The notes under the pieces were generated by a model that saw nothing but the letters and a program-made list of their open reading frames with translations, ran no database searches and was not told the origin of the DNA. From the NCBI RefSeq assembly GCF_965227505.1, contig NZ_OZ245757.1:992001-1056000 (forward strand): DNA of 64,000 bases, written 5' to 3'. Position 1 is the stretch's first letter, and each line of letters starts with the position of its first letter. The position numbers were made by a program, and so were the translations under genes. This DNA comes from Pelagibius sp965227505. Its GTDB lineage: Bacteria; Pseudomonadota; Alphaproteobacteria; Kiloniellales; Kiloniellaceae. Shown one piece after another: positions 23,902 to 32,125 of this stretch.

Positions 23902-24498
23902 TCAGGATCCGGACTTCTGGTCGTAGGCGGTACCCCAACCCCAGGCGCCGGATCCGAAACCACGGGCGACAACGCGCTCGCGGTAGATGTCCGACACCAT
24001 ATCGCCGTCGCCGGCGAGCAGGGCCTTGGTCGCACACATCTCCGCACAGAGCGGCAGCTTGCCCTCGGCCAGGCGGTTGCGGCCATAGCCGGAGAACTCC
24101 GCGGCGGACATGTCCTCTTCCGGCCCGCCGGCACAGAAGGTGCACTTGTCCATCTTGCCACGGCTGCCGAAGTTGCCCGCCTGCGGATACTGCGGCGCGC
24201 CGAAGGGGCAGGCATAGAAGCAGTAGCCGCAGCCGATGCAGAGGTCCTTGGAGTGCAGCACGACACCTTCTTCGGTCTCGTAGAAGCAGTCCACCGGGCA
24301 GACCGCCATGCAGGGCGCGTCCGAACAATGCATGCAGGCCACGGAGATCGACCGCTCACCGGGCTGACCATCGTTGATGGTCACCACCCGGCGCCGGTTG
24401 ACGCCCCAGGGCACCTCATGCTCGTTCTTACAGGCCGTGACACAGGCATTGCACTCAATGCAGCGCTCAGCATCACAGAGGAATTTCATACGTGCCAT
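23902..24498 (-). CDS. formate dehydrogenase iron-sulfur subunit (beta)
   Basis: This 198-residue protein carries the four [4Fe-4S] cysteine groups of the FdnH/FdoH/HycB family: CIECNACVTACK, CMHCSDAPCMAVCP, CIGCGYCFYACPFG and the fourth set CTFC...CAEMC. It passes electrons from the catalytic subunit to cytochrome b. It lacks the C-terminal membrane anchor of E. coli FdnH, which fits its shorter length. It has no signal peptide of its own and probably crosses the membrane with the Tat-bearing alpha subunit encoded 15 bp upstream. Confidence 0.95.
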   Translation of the reverse strand: MARMKFLCDAERCIECNACVTACKNEHEVPWGVNRRRVVTINDGQPGERSISVACMHCSDAPCMAVCPVDCFYETEEGVVLHSKDLCIGCGYCFYACPFGAPQYPQAGNFGSRGKMDKCTFCAGGPEEDMSAAEFSGYGRNRLAEGKLPLCAEMCATKALLAGDGDMVSDIYRERVVARGFGSGAWGWGTAYDQKSGS

Positions 24499-24513
24499 GA
24501 GTCAGCTCCTCCC

Positions 24514-27381
24514 TTATGCCGGCTCAATACGGCAGAGCGTGGCTTTGGTTTCCTGCATATTGGTCACCGAATCGTAGCCATAGGTCTGCGCAGTATTGCA
24601 GGCTTCACCGAGTACGTAGGGATCAGCACCCTTGGGATACTTGGACCGCTGATCCTCGCCTTGCCAATGGCCGCCGAAGTGGAAGGGCATGAAGGCAACG
24701 CCCCGCCCGACACGTTCGGTCACCATGGCCTTCACCTTGACCCTGGCGCCCTCAGGTCCATACACCCAGACCATCGCCCCGTCGCGCACGCCGTTGTTGT
24801 TGGCGTCCACCGGGTTGATCTCCACGAACATGTCCTGCTGGAGCTCGGCCAACCAGGGGTTCGACCGGGTCTCGTCGCCACCGCCCTCGTATTCGACCAG
24901 TCGGCCGGAGGTGAGGATGATCGGGAAATCGGTCGAGAAGTCCTTGTCCTGGATCGACTTGTAGAGGATCGGCAAGCGATACATCTTGCGGTCCTCGTAG
25001 GTCGGATAGTCGGCCACCAGATCACGCCTGGAGGTGTAGAGCGGCTCGCGGTGCGTGGGCACCGGATCCGGGAAGTTCCACACCACGGTACGGGCCTTGG
25101 CGTTGCCGAAGGGCGCACAGCCGTGCTTGATGGCGACCCGCTGGATACCGCCGGAAAGGTCGGTCTTCCAGTTGGTCTTGTCGCCGGCGATCTTTTCGAT
25201 CGTGGCCCGCTCCTCGTCGGTCAGCTCGCCATCCCAGCCAAGCTTTTTCAGCATGGCCATGGTGAACTCCGGATATCCGTCCTTGATCTCCGAGTCCACC
25301 GGATAGGAACCCTCGGCCAGCAGGTTGTCGCCGTCCCGCTCGACGCCGAAGCGTGCACGGAAGCAGAGACCGCCTTCGGCCACCGGCTTGGAGGTGTCGT
25401 AGAGCACCGGGGTTCCCGGGTGCCCCATCTCCGCCGTACCCCAGCAGGGCCAGGGCATGCCGTAGTAGTCGCCGTCGGCCGGACCGCCACGCGCCTGCAG
25501 CGTCGTCTTGTCGAAGGTCTGCTGATTGGCCATGTGCAGCTTCAGCCGTTCCGGCGACTGGCCGGTGTAGCCGATGGTCCACATGCCGCGATTGAACTCG
25601 CGGGTGACGTCCTCGATCAGCGGCTCGTTGTTCTCCACCGTGATGTTCTTGAACATCTCGTCGGCGAAGCCGAGCTTCTTGGCCAGGAGATACATGATCT
25701 CGTGGTCGGTCTTGGACTCGAAGAGCGGATCGAAGATCTTCTCGCGCCACTGGATCGAGCGGTTGGAAGCCGTCACCGAACCATAGGTCTCGAACTGCGT
25801 CGCCGCGGGCAGCAGATAGGTGCCGTCCTTACGGTCGTTCATCACCGCCGCCATCGTCGGATAGGGGTCGATGATGACCAGCATGTCGAGCTTTTCCATC
25901 GCCTTCTTCATGTCGGGCAGACGGGTCTGCGAGTTCGCCGCATGCCCCCAGAAGACCATGGCCCGGAGATTATCGTTCTGATCGATATTCTCCTTGGCTT
26001 CGAGCGCCAGGTCGAACCAGCGGGAAACCGGCACGCCGGATTTCTCCATCATGTCCTTGCTGGCAAAGCGGCTCTTCAGCCACTCGTAGTCGACATCCCA
26101 GACCCGCGACCAGTGCTTCCACGAGCCGGTCTTGAGGCCGTAGTAGCCCGGCAGCGTGTGGCAGAGCACGCCCAGATCGGTGGCGCCCTGCACGTTGTCG
26201 TGGCCGCGGAAGATGTTGGTGCCGCCGCCCGAAGTGCCGATCACGCCCAGGGCCAGGCCCAGGACGCAGTACGCGCGGGTGTTGTTGTTGCCGTTGGTGT
26301 GCTGGGTACCGCCCATGCACCAGATGATGGTGAAGGGCCGGTTGTTGGCCAGCGTCCGCGCCACGCGCTTCAGCTGGGAACCCGGCACGCCTGTGACCCG
26401 CTCCGTCTCCTCGGGCGTCCACTTGGCGACCTCGGCCTTGATCTGGTCCAGGCCCCAGACGCGCTGGCGGATGAACTCTCTGTCCTCCCAGCCGTTCTCG
26501 AAGACATGCCAGAGGATGCCCCAGATCAGGCCGACGTCGGTGCCCGGGCGGAAGCGCACGTATTCATCGGCATGGGCGGCCGTGCGCGTGAAGCGCGGAT
26601 CGCAGACGATGAAGGGCGCGTTGTTCTGCTCCTTGGCCTTCAGCATGTGCTGCATGGCCACCGGATGGGCTTCGGCCGGGTTGCCGCCGATCTGGAAGAT
26701 GGCGCGCGAGTTGTGGATGTCGTTGTAGCTGTTGGTCATCGCGCCATAGCCCCAGGTGTTGGCGACACCTGCGACCGTGGTCGAGTGACAGATCCGCGCC
26801 TGGTGGTCTCCGTTGTTGGAGCCCCAGAAGGCGTAGAACTTGCGGAAGAGATAGGCCTGCTCGTTGTTGTGCTTTGCAGAGCCCAGCCAATAGACGGAAT
26901 CGGGACCGGAGCTGCCATAGATCTCCAGCATCTTGTCGCCGATTTCGTTGATGGCCTGATCCCAGGAGATCTTGGTCCACTTACCGTCGACCAGTTTGGT
27001 CGGATGCTTCAGGCGGCGTTCGCCGTGGGCATGCTCGCGCACCGAGGCGCCCTTGGCGCAGTGGGCGCCGAGATTGAAGGGGCTGTCCCAGCCGGGCTCC
27101 TGCCCGGTCCAGACACCGTTCTGAACCTCGGCTATCACCGTGCAGCCCACGGAGCAGTGGGTGCACACGGACTTCACAAGCGTCACGTTGCCTGTCGCCG
27201 CAGAGGCCGCCTCGGCCTTCTTCACCATTCCGAAAGGAACCGTAGCAGCAGCGGCACCGCCGGCTGCAAGCCCGGATCGTTTCAGGAATGTACGGCGGTC
27301 AATAGCGCTTCCGGAAGCACCGGCAAACGCCTTTGACAAACGGGGGCCATTCGCAACCCCATTCGTCCTTTTGGTAAGCAT
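24514..27381 (-). CDS. formate dehydrogenase catalytic subunit (alpha), cysteine type
   Basis: This 955-residue molybdenum or tungsten bis-MGD enzyme oxidises formate to CO2. A Tat signal (DRRTFLKRSGLAAGG, twin Arg at 29-30) directs it to the periplasm. A [4Fe-4S] site is formed by C73, C76, C80 and C108 (CTHCSVGC, GAHCAKGA). The active site is C198-H199 in ARICHSTTVAG, where E. coli Fdh-N has selenocysteine, so no selenium machinery is needed. Later molybdopterin segments include IWCMGGTQHTNGNNNTRAYC and the C-terminal dinucleotide-binding domain. It is encoded just before the beta subunit and after the small Tat protein. Confidence 0.97.
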   Translation of the reverse strand: MLTKRTNGVANGPRLSKAFAGASGSAIDRRTFLKRSGLAAGGAAAATVPFGMVKKAEAASAATGNVTLVKSVCTHCSVGCTVIAEVQNGVWTGQEPGWDSPFNLGAHCAKGASVREHAHGERRLKHPTKLVDGKWTKISWDQAINEIGDKMLEIYGSSGPDSVYWLGSAKHNNEQAYLFRKFYAFWGSNNGDHQARICHSTTVAGVANTWGYGAMTNSYNDIHNSRAIFQIGGNPAEAHPVAMQHMLKAKEQNNAPFIVCDPRFTRTAAHADEYVRFRPGTDVGLIWGILWHVFENGWEDREFIRQRVWGLDQIKAEVAKWTPEETERVTGVPGSQLKRVARTLANNRPFTIIWCMGGTQHTNGNNNTRAYCVLGLALGVIGTSGGGTNIFRGHDNVQGATDLGVLCHTLPGYYGLKTGSWKHWSRVWDVDYEWLKSRFASKDMMEKSGVPVSRWFDLALEAKENIDQNDNLRAMVFWGHAANSQTRLPDMKKAMEKLDMLVIIDPYPTMAAVMNDRKDGTYLLPAATQFETYGSVTASNRSIQWREKIFDPLFESKTDHEIMYLLAKKLGFADEMFKNITVENNEPLIEDVTREFNRGMWTIGYTGQSPERLKLHMANQQTFDKTTLQARGGPADGDYYGMPWPCWGTAEMGHPGTPVLYDTSKPVAEGGLCFRARFGVERDGDNLLAEGSYPVDSEIKDGYPEFTMAMLKKLGWDGELTDEERATIEKIAGDKTNWKTDLSGGIQRVAIKHGCAPFGNAKARTVVWNFPDPVPTHREPLYTSRRDLVADYPTYEDRKMYRLPILYKSIQDKDFSTDFPIILTSGRLVEYEGGGDETRSNPWLAELQQDMFVEINPVDANNNGVRDGAMVWVYGPEGARVKVKAMVTERVGRGVAFMPFHFGGHWQGEDQRSKYPKGADPYVLGEACNTAQTYGYDSVTNMQETKATLCRIEPA

Positions 27382-27451
27382 TGACCTCTCCCTAATTCGC
27401 GGTCGGTACGGAGGGGCGGGATGCCCCGGTTCTGGTCACGGGCAGGCGCTT

Positions 27452-27646
27452 CTAGAAGCGCGCCAGATCGTAAAACGTCCGTACGTGGTCAGTTTCGGTG
27501 TAGCCGGCAGACTTCTTCTGCGGCGCCGCAGTTTCGACAGCGCCCGCCTGGGAGGCTGTCACGGCAACCGCGGCCGCACCGGCGCCAAGGCCGGCCTTCT
27601 TGAAGAAGTCCCGACGACCGAGTTTGATCTCTTCCTTCTTGCTCAA
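27452..27646 (-). CDS. small twin-arginine protein of formate dehydrogenase loci
   Basis: This 64-residue protein consists of a Tat motif (LGRRDFFKKAGLGAGAAAVA) plus a short tail ending TDHVRTFYDLARF. It matches the family of small 'formate dehydrogenase region' Tat-signal proteins that lie directly upstream of the alpha subunit gene in many proteobacteria. The 70-bp spacing to the alpha gene fits co-transcription. Its function is unknown; help in export or assembly is commonly proposed. Confidence 0.88.
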   Translation of the reverse strand: MSKKEEIKLGRRDFFKKAGLGAGAAAVAVTASQAGAVETAAPQKKSAGYTETDHVRTFYDLARF

Positions 27647-27753
27647 CGGTTCACCCTCCTTGCTGTGTGGTGACCTTGTTCATTGTGCGACGAAACTGCC
27701 CAGCGGGTCGTCGCTTCCCGGCTTTGCGGCCTCAAAAGGTGAGGCCGCTGGCG

Positions 27754-28365
27754 CTAGGCCGCCATCTCGAAAGCCTGGCTTTCGATGTTCATGAACGCCC
27801 GGCCGATGGTGCCGACGGGCATGAAGAGCACCGCCGACTGGGCCGCCTGCAGGTCCTCGAAGAACCGCGGCGCCCAGCAGCCGATGTGTGTGTCGAAAAA
27901 CTTCCTCTGCTCCTCCAGATCCGCCGGCGCGCCGAAGCTGCCCTTGATCAGGCCCGCCATCATCTCGCAGAGCGCGGCAACGTGGTCCTCCGGCTCGGTG
28001 ACGTCATCGGCCCGCGCGATCCGCAGCCGGGCCATGTCGTCCCGCAGCCTAGCCAGCGGCTTCTCGTTGAGGAAACCCGTCAAATAGTAGGAGGCATAGG
28101 GCAGCAACTCGCCCTGGCCCAGCCCGACAAAGAGATCGAAGTACTCCTGACGCGCCGCTTCGACCGTCGTGCCCCGCGCCGCTGCAGCCAGCGCCTTGAT
28201 CCCCTCGCCCAGTTCGGAGTCGTCGCCGCTGAGCCCGCCCAGCATGCGCAGCGTCGCCTCGCTCGGCTCGCCGGCAAGCAATTGGCCCAGCAACGCGTAC
28301 CATCCGGCGCGAAGCTGGTCTTCTTCTGAAATGGGTACCTGCGCAGCGAAGCCGCTCAAGCGCAC
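27754..28365 (-). CDS. TorD/DmsD-family molybdoenzyme chaperone
   Basis: This all-helical cytoplasmic protein of 203 residues has TorD-family features: RAGWYALLGQLLAGEPSEA, EYFDLFVGLGQGELLPYASY with YYLTGFLNEKPLARLR, then the EPEDHVAALCEMMAGLI helix and the final FFEDLQAAQ helix. Such chaperones hold the apo-enzyme, cover its Tat signal and allow cofactor insertion. The start is GTG at 28365 with GGGAGA close upstream. It heads the run of structural formate dehydrogenase (FDH) genes and follows a good promoter candidate. Confidence 0.88.
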   Translation of the reverse strand: MRLSGFAAQVPISEEDQLRAGWYALLGQLLAGEPSEATLRMLGGLSGDDSELGEGIKALAAAARGTTVEAARQEYFDLFVGLGQGELLPYASYYLTGFLNEKPLARLRDDMARLRIARADDVTEPEDHVAALCEMMAGLIKGSFGAPADLEEQRKFFDTHIGCWAPRFFEDLQAAQSAVLFMPVGTIGRAFMNIESQAFEMAA

Positions 28366-28507
28366 AACTCTCCCAACCTGCAGTAGAAATCACTTAAACA
28401 GCTGACCGTGGTCGGCTCGGCTAACCCGATTTACCCCCAACCTCGGTCGTTATTCCTACTGCTGTTATATCCCTGATTTTCCCAGGGTTTTTGCTGCTTA
28501 CCGGACG

Positions 28508-28537
28508 ATTAGACTGCCTTTACCGCGCAGCTGTCAA
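28508..28537 (-). promoter_or_regulatory. sigma-70-type promoter for the formate dehydrogenase genes
   Basis: On the minus strand TTGACA (28537-28532) and TCTAAT (28513-28508) are 18 bp apart: a perfect -35 and a 5/6 -10 element. They lie in an AT-richer 289-bp gap, ~140 bp ahead of the torD-like gene. The gap has no coding signal. It suggests that the structural genes can be transcribed separately from DUF3305 and DUF3306. Confidence 0.5.
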
Positions 28538-28654
28538 CTAAATCAGATGTTGCACTGCACAACTCACGGCGCGCGAATAATCCCTTCCGAAACAGGTGTT
28601 TACAGACGACCCGAAACCGATTTTGCCGGCCGGTCCGCCAACCATGACGTGCAG

Positions 28655-29485
28655 TCAGCCCGATCGGTCGCCCCAGCGCCGCCTGATGGCCGCGCCACGT
28701 GGCGGCGAGTCCGAATCGCCGGCCCTGTGCTTCCCCTCCTCCCCGGGCAGCGGCACCGGCTGGGCGCGCTGCTCCGGCGCGGGGGGCAGGCCGTCGTCCA
28801 AGGCGGCGGCGGACACCTGACGGTCGGCGTCCCCAGAGGCCGCCACTGCCGGTTCCCCATCACCGGCCTTCTCCCCAGGCTCATCGGCGTTGGGCCCGTC
28901 ACCACCGGGTTCATCGACACCGGGTTCATCGACACCGGGCTCATCGACAGCGGGCTCATCGACAGCGGGCTCATCGACACCGGACTCATCGCGACCGGAC
29001 GGCTCACCGGCCTCAGCCGCCGCCTCCGGTTCCTCGACCAACATGCCCTTGCCGACCTGATAGGCGGTCTTCAGCCCTTCGACCACCAGGGCGGCGTCGG
29101 TGTAGTCCTCGTCGTAGTCGTTCATGCCATCCAGATGGGCGAACACCGGGTCCACGCGCCACAGACGGCGCAAGGCGCGCCGTCGAAGCGCCTCGGGCAC
29201 CTTCTCGTGCATGAAGACGGAAAAGTCGGAGTCCTTTTCCAGCGTTTCGATGTCCGGCAGATCCTTCGGATCGAAATCGCGTTCCGGCGGCGCGCCGCCG
29301 GGGGCGGCTCCGTCCGCAGATGCACCGCCCGCCGATGCACCGCCCGCCGAAGCGCCGCCCGCCCCCTCCGGTTCGGCCTCAGGGGCCGATTGCTGGCGCT
29401 CGGTCGCCTCCCGCTTGCGCTCCGCCCAGCGCGACAGGAAGCCGCCGTCGTCGGGCCTGCGGTCCTGCGGTCTGCGACCGGCCAT
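28655..29485 (-). CDS. DUF3306 family protein
   Basis: The 276-residue protein begins GGFLSRWAERKREATE, the hallmark of DUF3306, followed by a Gly/Ala/Ser-rich linker and the conserved core FDPKDLPDIETLEKDSDFSV with LRRLWRVDPVFAHLDGMNDYD and LKTAYQVGKGM. The core is followed by a long acidic, disordered tail containing a VDEP(A/G) tandem repeat. DUF3306 genes accompany DUF3305 in formate dehydrogenase loci, and the function is not established. The ATG at 29485 lies 7 bp after the DUF3305 stop, so the two are coupled. Confidence 0.85.
   Translation of the reverse strand: MAGRRPQDRRPDDGGFLSRWAERKREATERQQSAPEAEPEGAGGASAGGASAGGASADGAAPGGAPPERDFDPKDLPDIETLEKDSDFSVFMHEKVPEALRRRALRRLWRVDPVFAHLDGMNDYDEDYTDAALVVEGLKTAYQVGKGMLVEEPEAAAEAGEPSGRDESGVDEPAVDEPAVDEPGVDEPGVDEPGGDGPNADEPGEKAGDGEPAVAASGDADRQVSAAALDDGLPPAPEQRAQPVPLPGEEGKHRAGDSDSPPRGAAIRRRWGDRSG
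28911..29000 (-). repeat. six 15-bp coding tandem repeats (VDEPx) in the DUF3306 gene
   Basis: Six in-frame 15-bp units of the type TCATCGACACCGGGC (plus strand) lie end to end, differing by one or a few bases. They encode VDEPG/VDEPA-type pentapeptides in the disordered tail. The high identity suggests recent slippage or unequal exchange. Confidence 0.9.
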
Positions 29486-29492
29486 GGCGGCC

Positions 29493-30041
29493 TCAGTCCC
29501 GGCGGCCGCGGCCCGCCGCGGCGCGGGCGACCGGCGCCTGGCGGCTGAAGGCATCGTCGCCGCTGCGGGCCTTCTGGCGTTTGCGCTTGTGGAACACCTC
29601 GTCGACGTGATGAGCATCGACGAAAGCCTGCACAAAGGCCACGAGATCCGGGGGCATCGGCACGCCCTCGACGATCTCTTCGCCGCTGTCGAGATAGTCC
29701 TGGGCCTCGTAAGGGCTGGCCGTCACCAGGAAGGGCAGGAACTCGTGCGGGCTTTCGGGATCGTCTTCGCTGCGCAGCAGGACGAAGATCTGCGGCGGTT
29801 CCTGGCTCAGGTTGACCTTGTAGCCTTCGGTCTCCCGGCGAAACAGCTCCAGCGGAAGCGTGCCGCAGTGATAATGGACCCAGCCCTCGCCTTCACGCAG
29901 CACGGTCCAGTCCGTCTCGGGGTCGAGGGGCGGCGCTCCGGGAATAACCGCAACAGGTTTCCAGGCCCAGTCCTTCCAGGGATGGTCGATGCGTCGCCGC
30001 TCGACCACCACCCCTAAAGGCAGGACTTCGCTCGATTCCAT
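29493..30041 (-). CDS. DUF3305 family protein
   Basis: This 182-residue protein has the DUF3305 pattern: LPLGVVVERRRIDHPWKDWAW, VHYHCGTLPLELFRRETEGYK and PPQIFVLLRSEDDP, then SPYEAQDYLDSGEEIVEGVPM. A basic C-terminal tail follows. It has no signal peptide or membrane helix. DUF3305 and DUF3306 are found together beside formate dehydrogenase genes; a maturation or regulatory role is likely but unproven. It is the first gene of the locus. Confidence 0.85.
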   Translation of the reverse strand: MESSEVLPLGVVVERRRIDHPWKDWAWKPVAVIPGAPPLDPETDWTVLREGEGWVHYHCGTLPLELFRRETEGYKVNLSQEPPQIFVLLRSEDDPESPHEFLPFLVTASPYEAQDYLDSGEEIVEGVPMPPDLVAFVQAFVDAHHVDEVFHKRKRQKARSGDDAFSRQAPVARAAAGRGRRD

Positions 30042-30206
30042 GGGCCTCCCTGTTCAGACTCTGCTGCCAACTGCCGCTTGGCGCGGCAGATCCCCCGGAA
30101 AGGCAACCTAGGCGGTCGTGGTGGCCTTGGCGAGTCCCCTGAACACAAACAAGCCCGGTCCTGGGCTTTCTGTCCCAAAATGCACCGGACCGGTTTCGAC
30201 TTCAGA

Positions 30207-30267
30207 CCAATTGCCCAGGCCAATTGCCCAGGCCAATTGCCCAGGCCAACTGCCCAGACCAACTGCC
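30207..30267. repeat. 13-bp intergenic tandem repeat upstream of the DUF3305 gene
   Basis: Three perfect CCAATTGCCCAGG units are followed by CCAACTGCCCAGA and a partial fifth copy. CCAATTG contains the palindrome CAATTG, so the array holds evenly spaced palindromic cores, about 1.2 helical turns apart. It lies 165-225 bp ahead of the DUF3305 start, in a 280-bp gap with no gene. A related CCAACTGCC also occurs near 30067. Confidence 0.9.
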
Positions 30268-30321
30268 GGACGCTCGCGCCGCAAGGGCGGCCGCCCGCCA
30301 TGGCAACGGGGATACAGGCCG

Positions 30322-30765
30322 TCAGTCGAGGGCCGCTTCGAAGATGCGGATAAAGGCCTCAGCCGAGTTGCCGCGGGCGAGCCGCACGTAGTAGGCAACC
30401 TCGTCGGTTTTCGCCTCGCAGTCTTCCATGCTGTTCAGCACCGCAAGCTGCAGCAGCCCGCCGATCGGCTCGTCATCGATATGACGGCGGCCCGCCTCCT
30501 GCACCGGCGCGCAGGCCACGTTCAGCTGTTCCTCGACGGCATAAAGCGCATCGAGAATGACGGCGTGCTCCGCCTCGGCATCGACAATCGTCTGCGCCAG
30601 AGCGGAGGAAACCTGGTTCTGGTACGTGAAGATTGTTGCTGCCCGGTCTTCTACCGAACCATCCATCAGCATCGGCCACACGAGGGAGTTCGCGCCGCTG
30701 ACGGTCGTTCCCACCGCGCCCAACGCCACCAGCCCTGCCAGGATCCGTTTCTTGATCTTGCCCAT
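30322..30765 (-). CDS. unknown exported or membrane-anchored protein
   Basis: The 147-residue protein starts with a basic-hydrophobic segment (KKRILAGLVALGAVGTTVSG) that is either a signal peptide or an anchor. A helical body rich in Ala/Glu follows: SALAQTIVDAEAEHAVILDAL, EEQLNVACAPVQEAGRRH and a final EAFIRIFEAAL. Two cysteines in the body (about residues 84 and 117) could form a disulfide. No family is recognised. It stands alone between the DUF3305 gene and the DUF2786-like gene. Confidence 0.65.
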   Translation of the reverse strand: MGKIKKRILAGLVALGAVGTTVSGANSLVWPMLMDGSVEDRAATIFTYQNQVSSALAQTIVDAEAEHAVILDALYAVEEQLNVACAPVQEAGRRHIDDEPIGGLLQLAVLNSMEDCEAKTDEVAYYVRLARGNSAEAFIRIFEAALD

Positions 30766-30822
30766 ACTTCGTCCCTCACCTCAAATCACCGCATCGCCGC
30801 AGAAACCCGCTGCAGGAAATTG

Positions 30823-30898
30823 TTGCAGGCCCGCCCTTCGGGTGCTCCTTCCGCGGGGCAAGGCCCAAAGGAGGAGCGCAAGGCCGGTGGAGGCCTGC
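30823..30898. other. possible structured RNA or terminator in a 320-bp gap
   Basis: GCAGGCC and GGCCTGC, ~60 nt apart, can close an outer stem; inside it GCTCCT and AGGAGC can pair. The plus strand continues with TTTT after the outer arm. The gap 30766-31085 shows no gene. It could be a terminator or a small RNA; neither orientation is clearly favoured. Confidence 0.3.
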
Positions 30899-31085
30899 TT
30901 TTCGTCGCAAGAGGAAGTGTGGGGAATCAGGCTTTATCGAATCTTACCGGGGCCCGGAGGTTCCGATCTTGTCACAGACCACGGCAATTTGACGGAAAAG
31001 CGAGGGTAGAAAGGGACCGGAAACCGGCACTGCCTTCAGGCAAACCGCATTTGCCGGGCATTCGCGCAAACTGCGCGGGGAACGG

Positions 31086-31583
31086 CTATCCGAAAGACCG
31101 GTGGCTTTGCCGAAGCTTCAGCTTCAGGCCGACGACCTTGTAGATATCGAGGCCGGTGATGCTGGAGATCTCCCGGAACGACAGCGACGTCTCGCGCAGC
31201 AGCGTGGCCGCATGACGATAAGGGTTCATGCGCCGCGCCTTGGCGCGCCAGCGTACGGTGGTGCTGGCCACCGAGCGGCGCAGTTCCTCGGCATCCAGGC
31301 CGCGCGCCTGGGCCTCCCGCAGCGCGGCCTCGCGCCGCGCCTTGTCGTCGGAGATGAAGCTGTCCATCAGATGGACGGCACGGGCGAAACGGTCCAGGGA
31401 CTCCGGCCGGAAGCCGACATCCTCGGCCATATGCGCATCGCCGCGGTCAAGGTCCGGCGGTGGTTCCTGCAGGGCGCCGCCGGCGGCCGCCTCGTCCAGG
31501 GTCAGACCGAAGCGCGCCGCCAGCCGCGTCGCCGCGGCCAGGGCGTTGGCACGCTCGCCCTCAAACGGGCTCTCCGCCGCCAA
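31086..31583 (-). CDS. DUF2786-like protein with unclear start
   Basis: The N-terminal part (AAESPFEGERANALAAATRL) matches the DUF2786 helical motif of proteins working in nucleic-acid contexts. The C-terminal half is basic and ends in a helix-turn-helix-like segment (ETSLSFREISSITGLDIYKV), so DNA binding is plausible. The only standard start is a TTG at 31583, inside the DUF2786 motif. The frame stays open to 31712, and an ATT at 31637 has AGGAGA 6 nt upstream and would add 18 residues that complete the motif. I list the TTG end but think the real start is further upstream. Confidence 0.65.
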   Translation of the reverse strand: MAAESPFEGERANALAAATRLAARFGLTLDEAAAGGALQEPPPDLDRGDAHMAEDVGFRPESLDRFARAVHLMDSFISDDKARREAALREAQARGLDAEELRRSVASTTVRWRAKARRMNPYRHAATLLRETSLSFREISSITGLDIYKVVGLKLKLRQSHRSFG

Positions 31584-31852
31584 ATGCAGCAGATTGTGAA
31601 AGCGCTGGCGCTCGGCCTCTGTGAACCCGCCGGAAATACCAGGTCTCCTAGCAGCATCGGTTACACCAGGCAGGCGCCGCCGCTGCCGAAGCGGCGCCAG
31701 CCCAAACGCCCACTATACCATCAAGGGTTAGCAAAACCCAAAGCGGGCGGGCGGCAAGATCGTGAAGCTTCTGTGAAGAGAGGCCCGGAGAAGGGAGGCC
31801 CGGAAAAGAGAGGTCCAGACCCGGCATTCGGCGCGGACCCTGCGTGCGGCGT

Positions 31853-32080
31853 TCAGTCCTGCTTGTTCACGTCGCGGATACGCTGGCCGAGACGCCGCGC
31901 AAAACCGGCCGGATCGTCCAGCGGGTTGACCTCGCTGGTCAGGTCGCGGAGTTCGTCCTTGGCCGCGTTCAGCTTCGGCTTCACACCCCGCTCATAGACG
32001 TCCGCGGCCTTGGCCTGCATCTCGGGGTCTTCCGCCAAGCGGCGCGCTGCTGAAAACAGAAGCCTTCTCAGCAATGGCAC
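31853..32080 (-). CDS. small conserved hypothetical protein
   Basis: This 75-residue, mostly helical, basic protein reads MPLLRRLLFSAARRLAEDPE, then AADVYERGVKPKLNAAKDEL and a tail DDPAGFARRLGQRIRDVN. It has no signal peptide, cysteine or membrane segment. I recall similar short proteins in alphaproteobacteria, annotated only as hypothetical. It lies between the DUF2786-like gene and the transposase-like gene, all on the minus strand. Confidence 0.6.
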   Translation of the reverse strand: MPLLRRLLFSAARRLAEDPEMQAKAADVYERGVKPKLNAAKDELRDLTSEVNPLDDPAGFARRLGQRIRDVNKQD

Positions 32081-32125
32081 GGGTTTCGTCTCCTCTTCCT
32101 GCGCGCCCCGCGACGGCGGTCCGGC

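Noticed and set aside
24253..27336. 1027-codon open frame opposite the FDH alpha gene
   Set aside because: This is an antisense shadow of a gene with all formate dehydrogenase motifs, with biased His/Gly/Leu/Asp composition and no domain.
24514..27381. Selenocysteine in the FDH alpha subunit
   Set aside because: The active-site codon encodes Cys (ARICHST), with no in-frame TGA, so no SECIS element is expected.
28911..29000. CRISPR-like array
   Set aside because: The 15-bp units are contiguous, in frame and encode VDEP-type peptides. There are no spacers and no cas genes.
30207..30267. CRISPR or transposon end at the 13-bp repeat
   Set aside because: The units abut without spacers, there are no terminal inverted repeats, and no transposase gene is adjacent.
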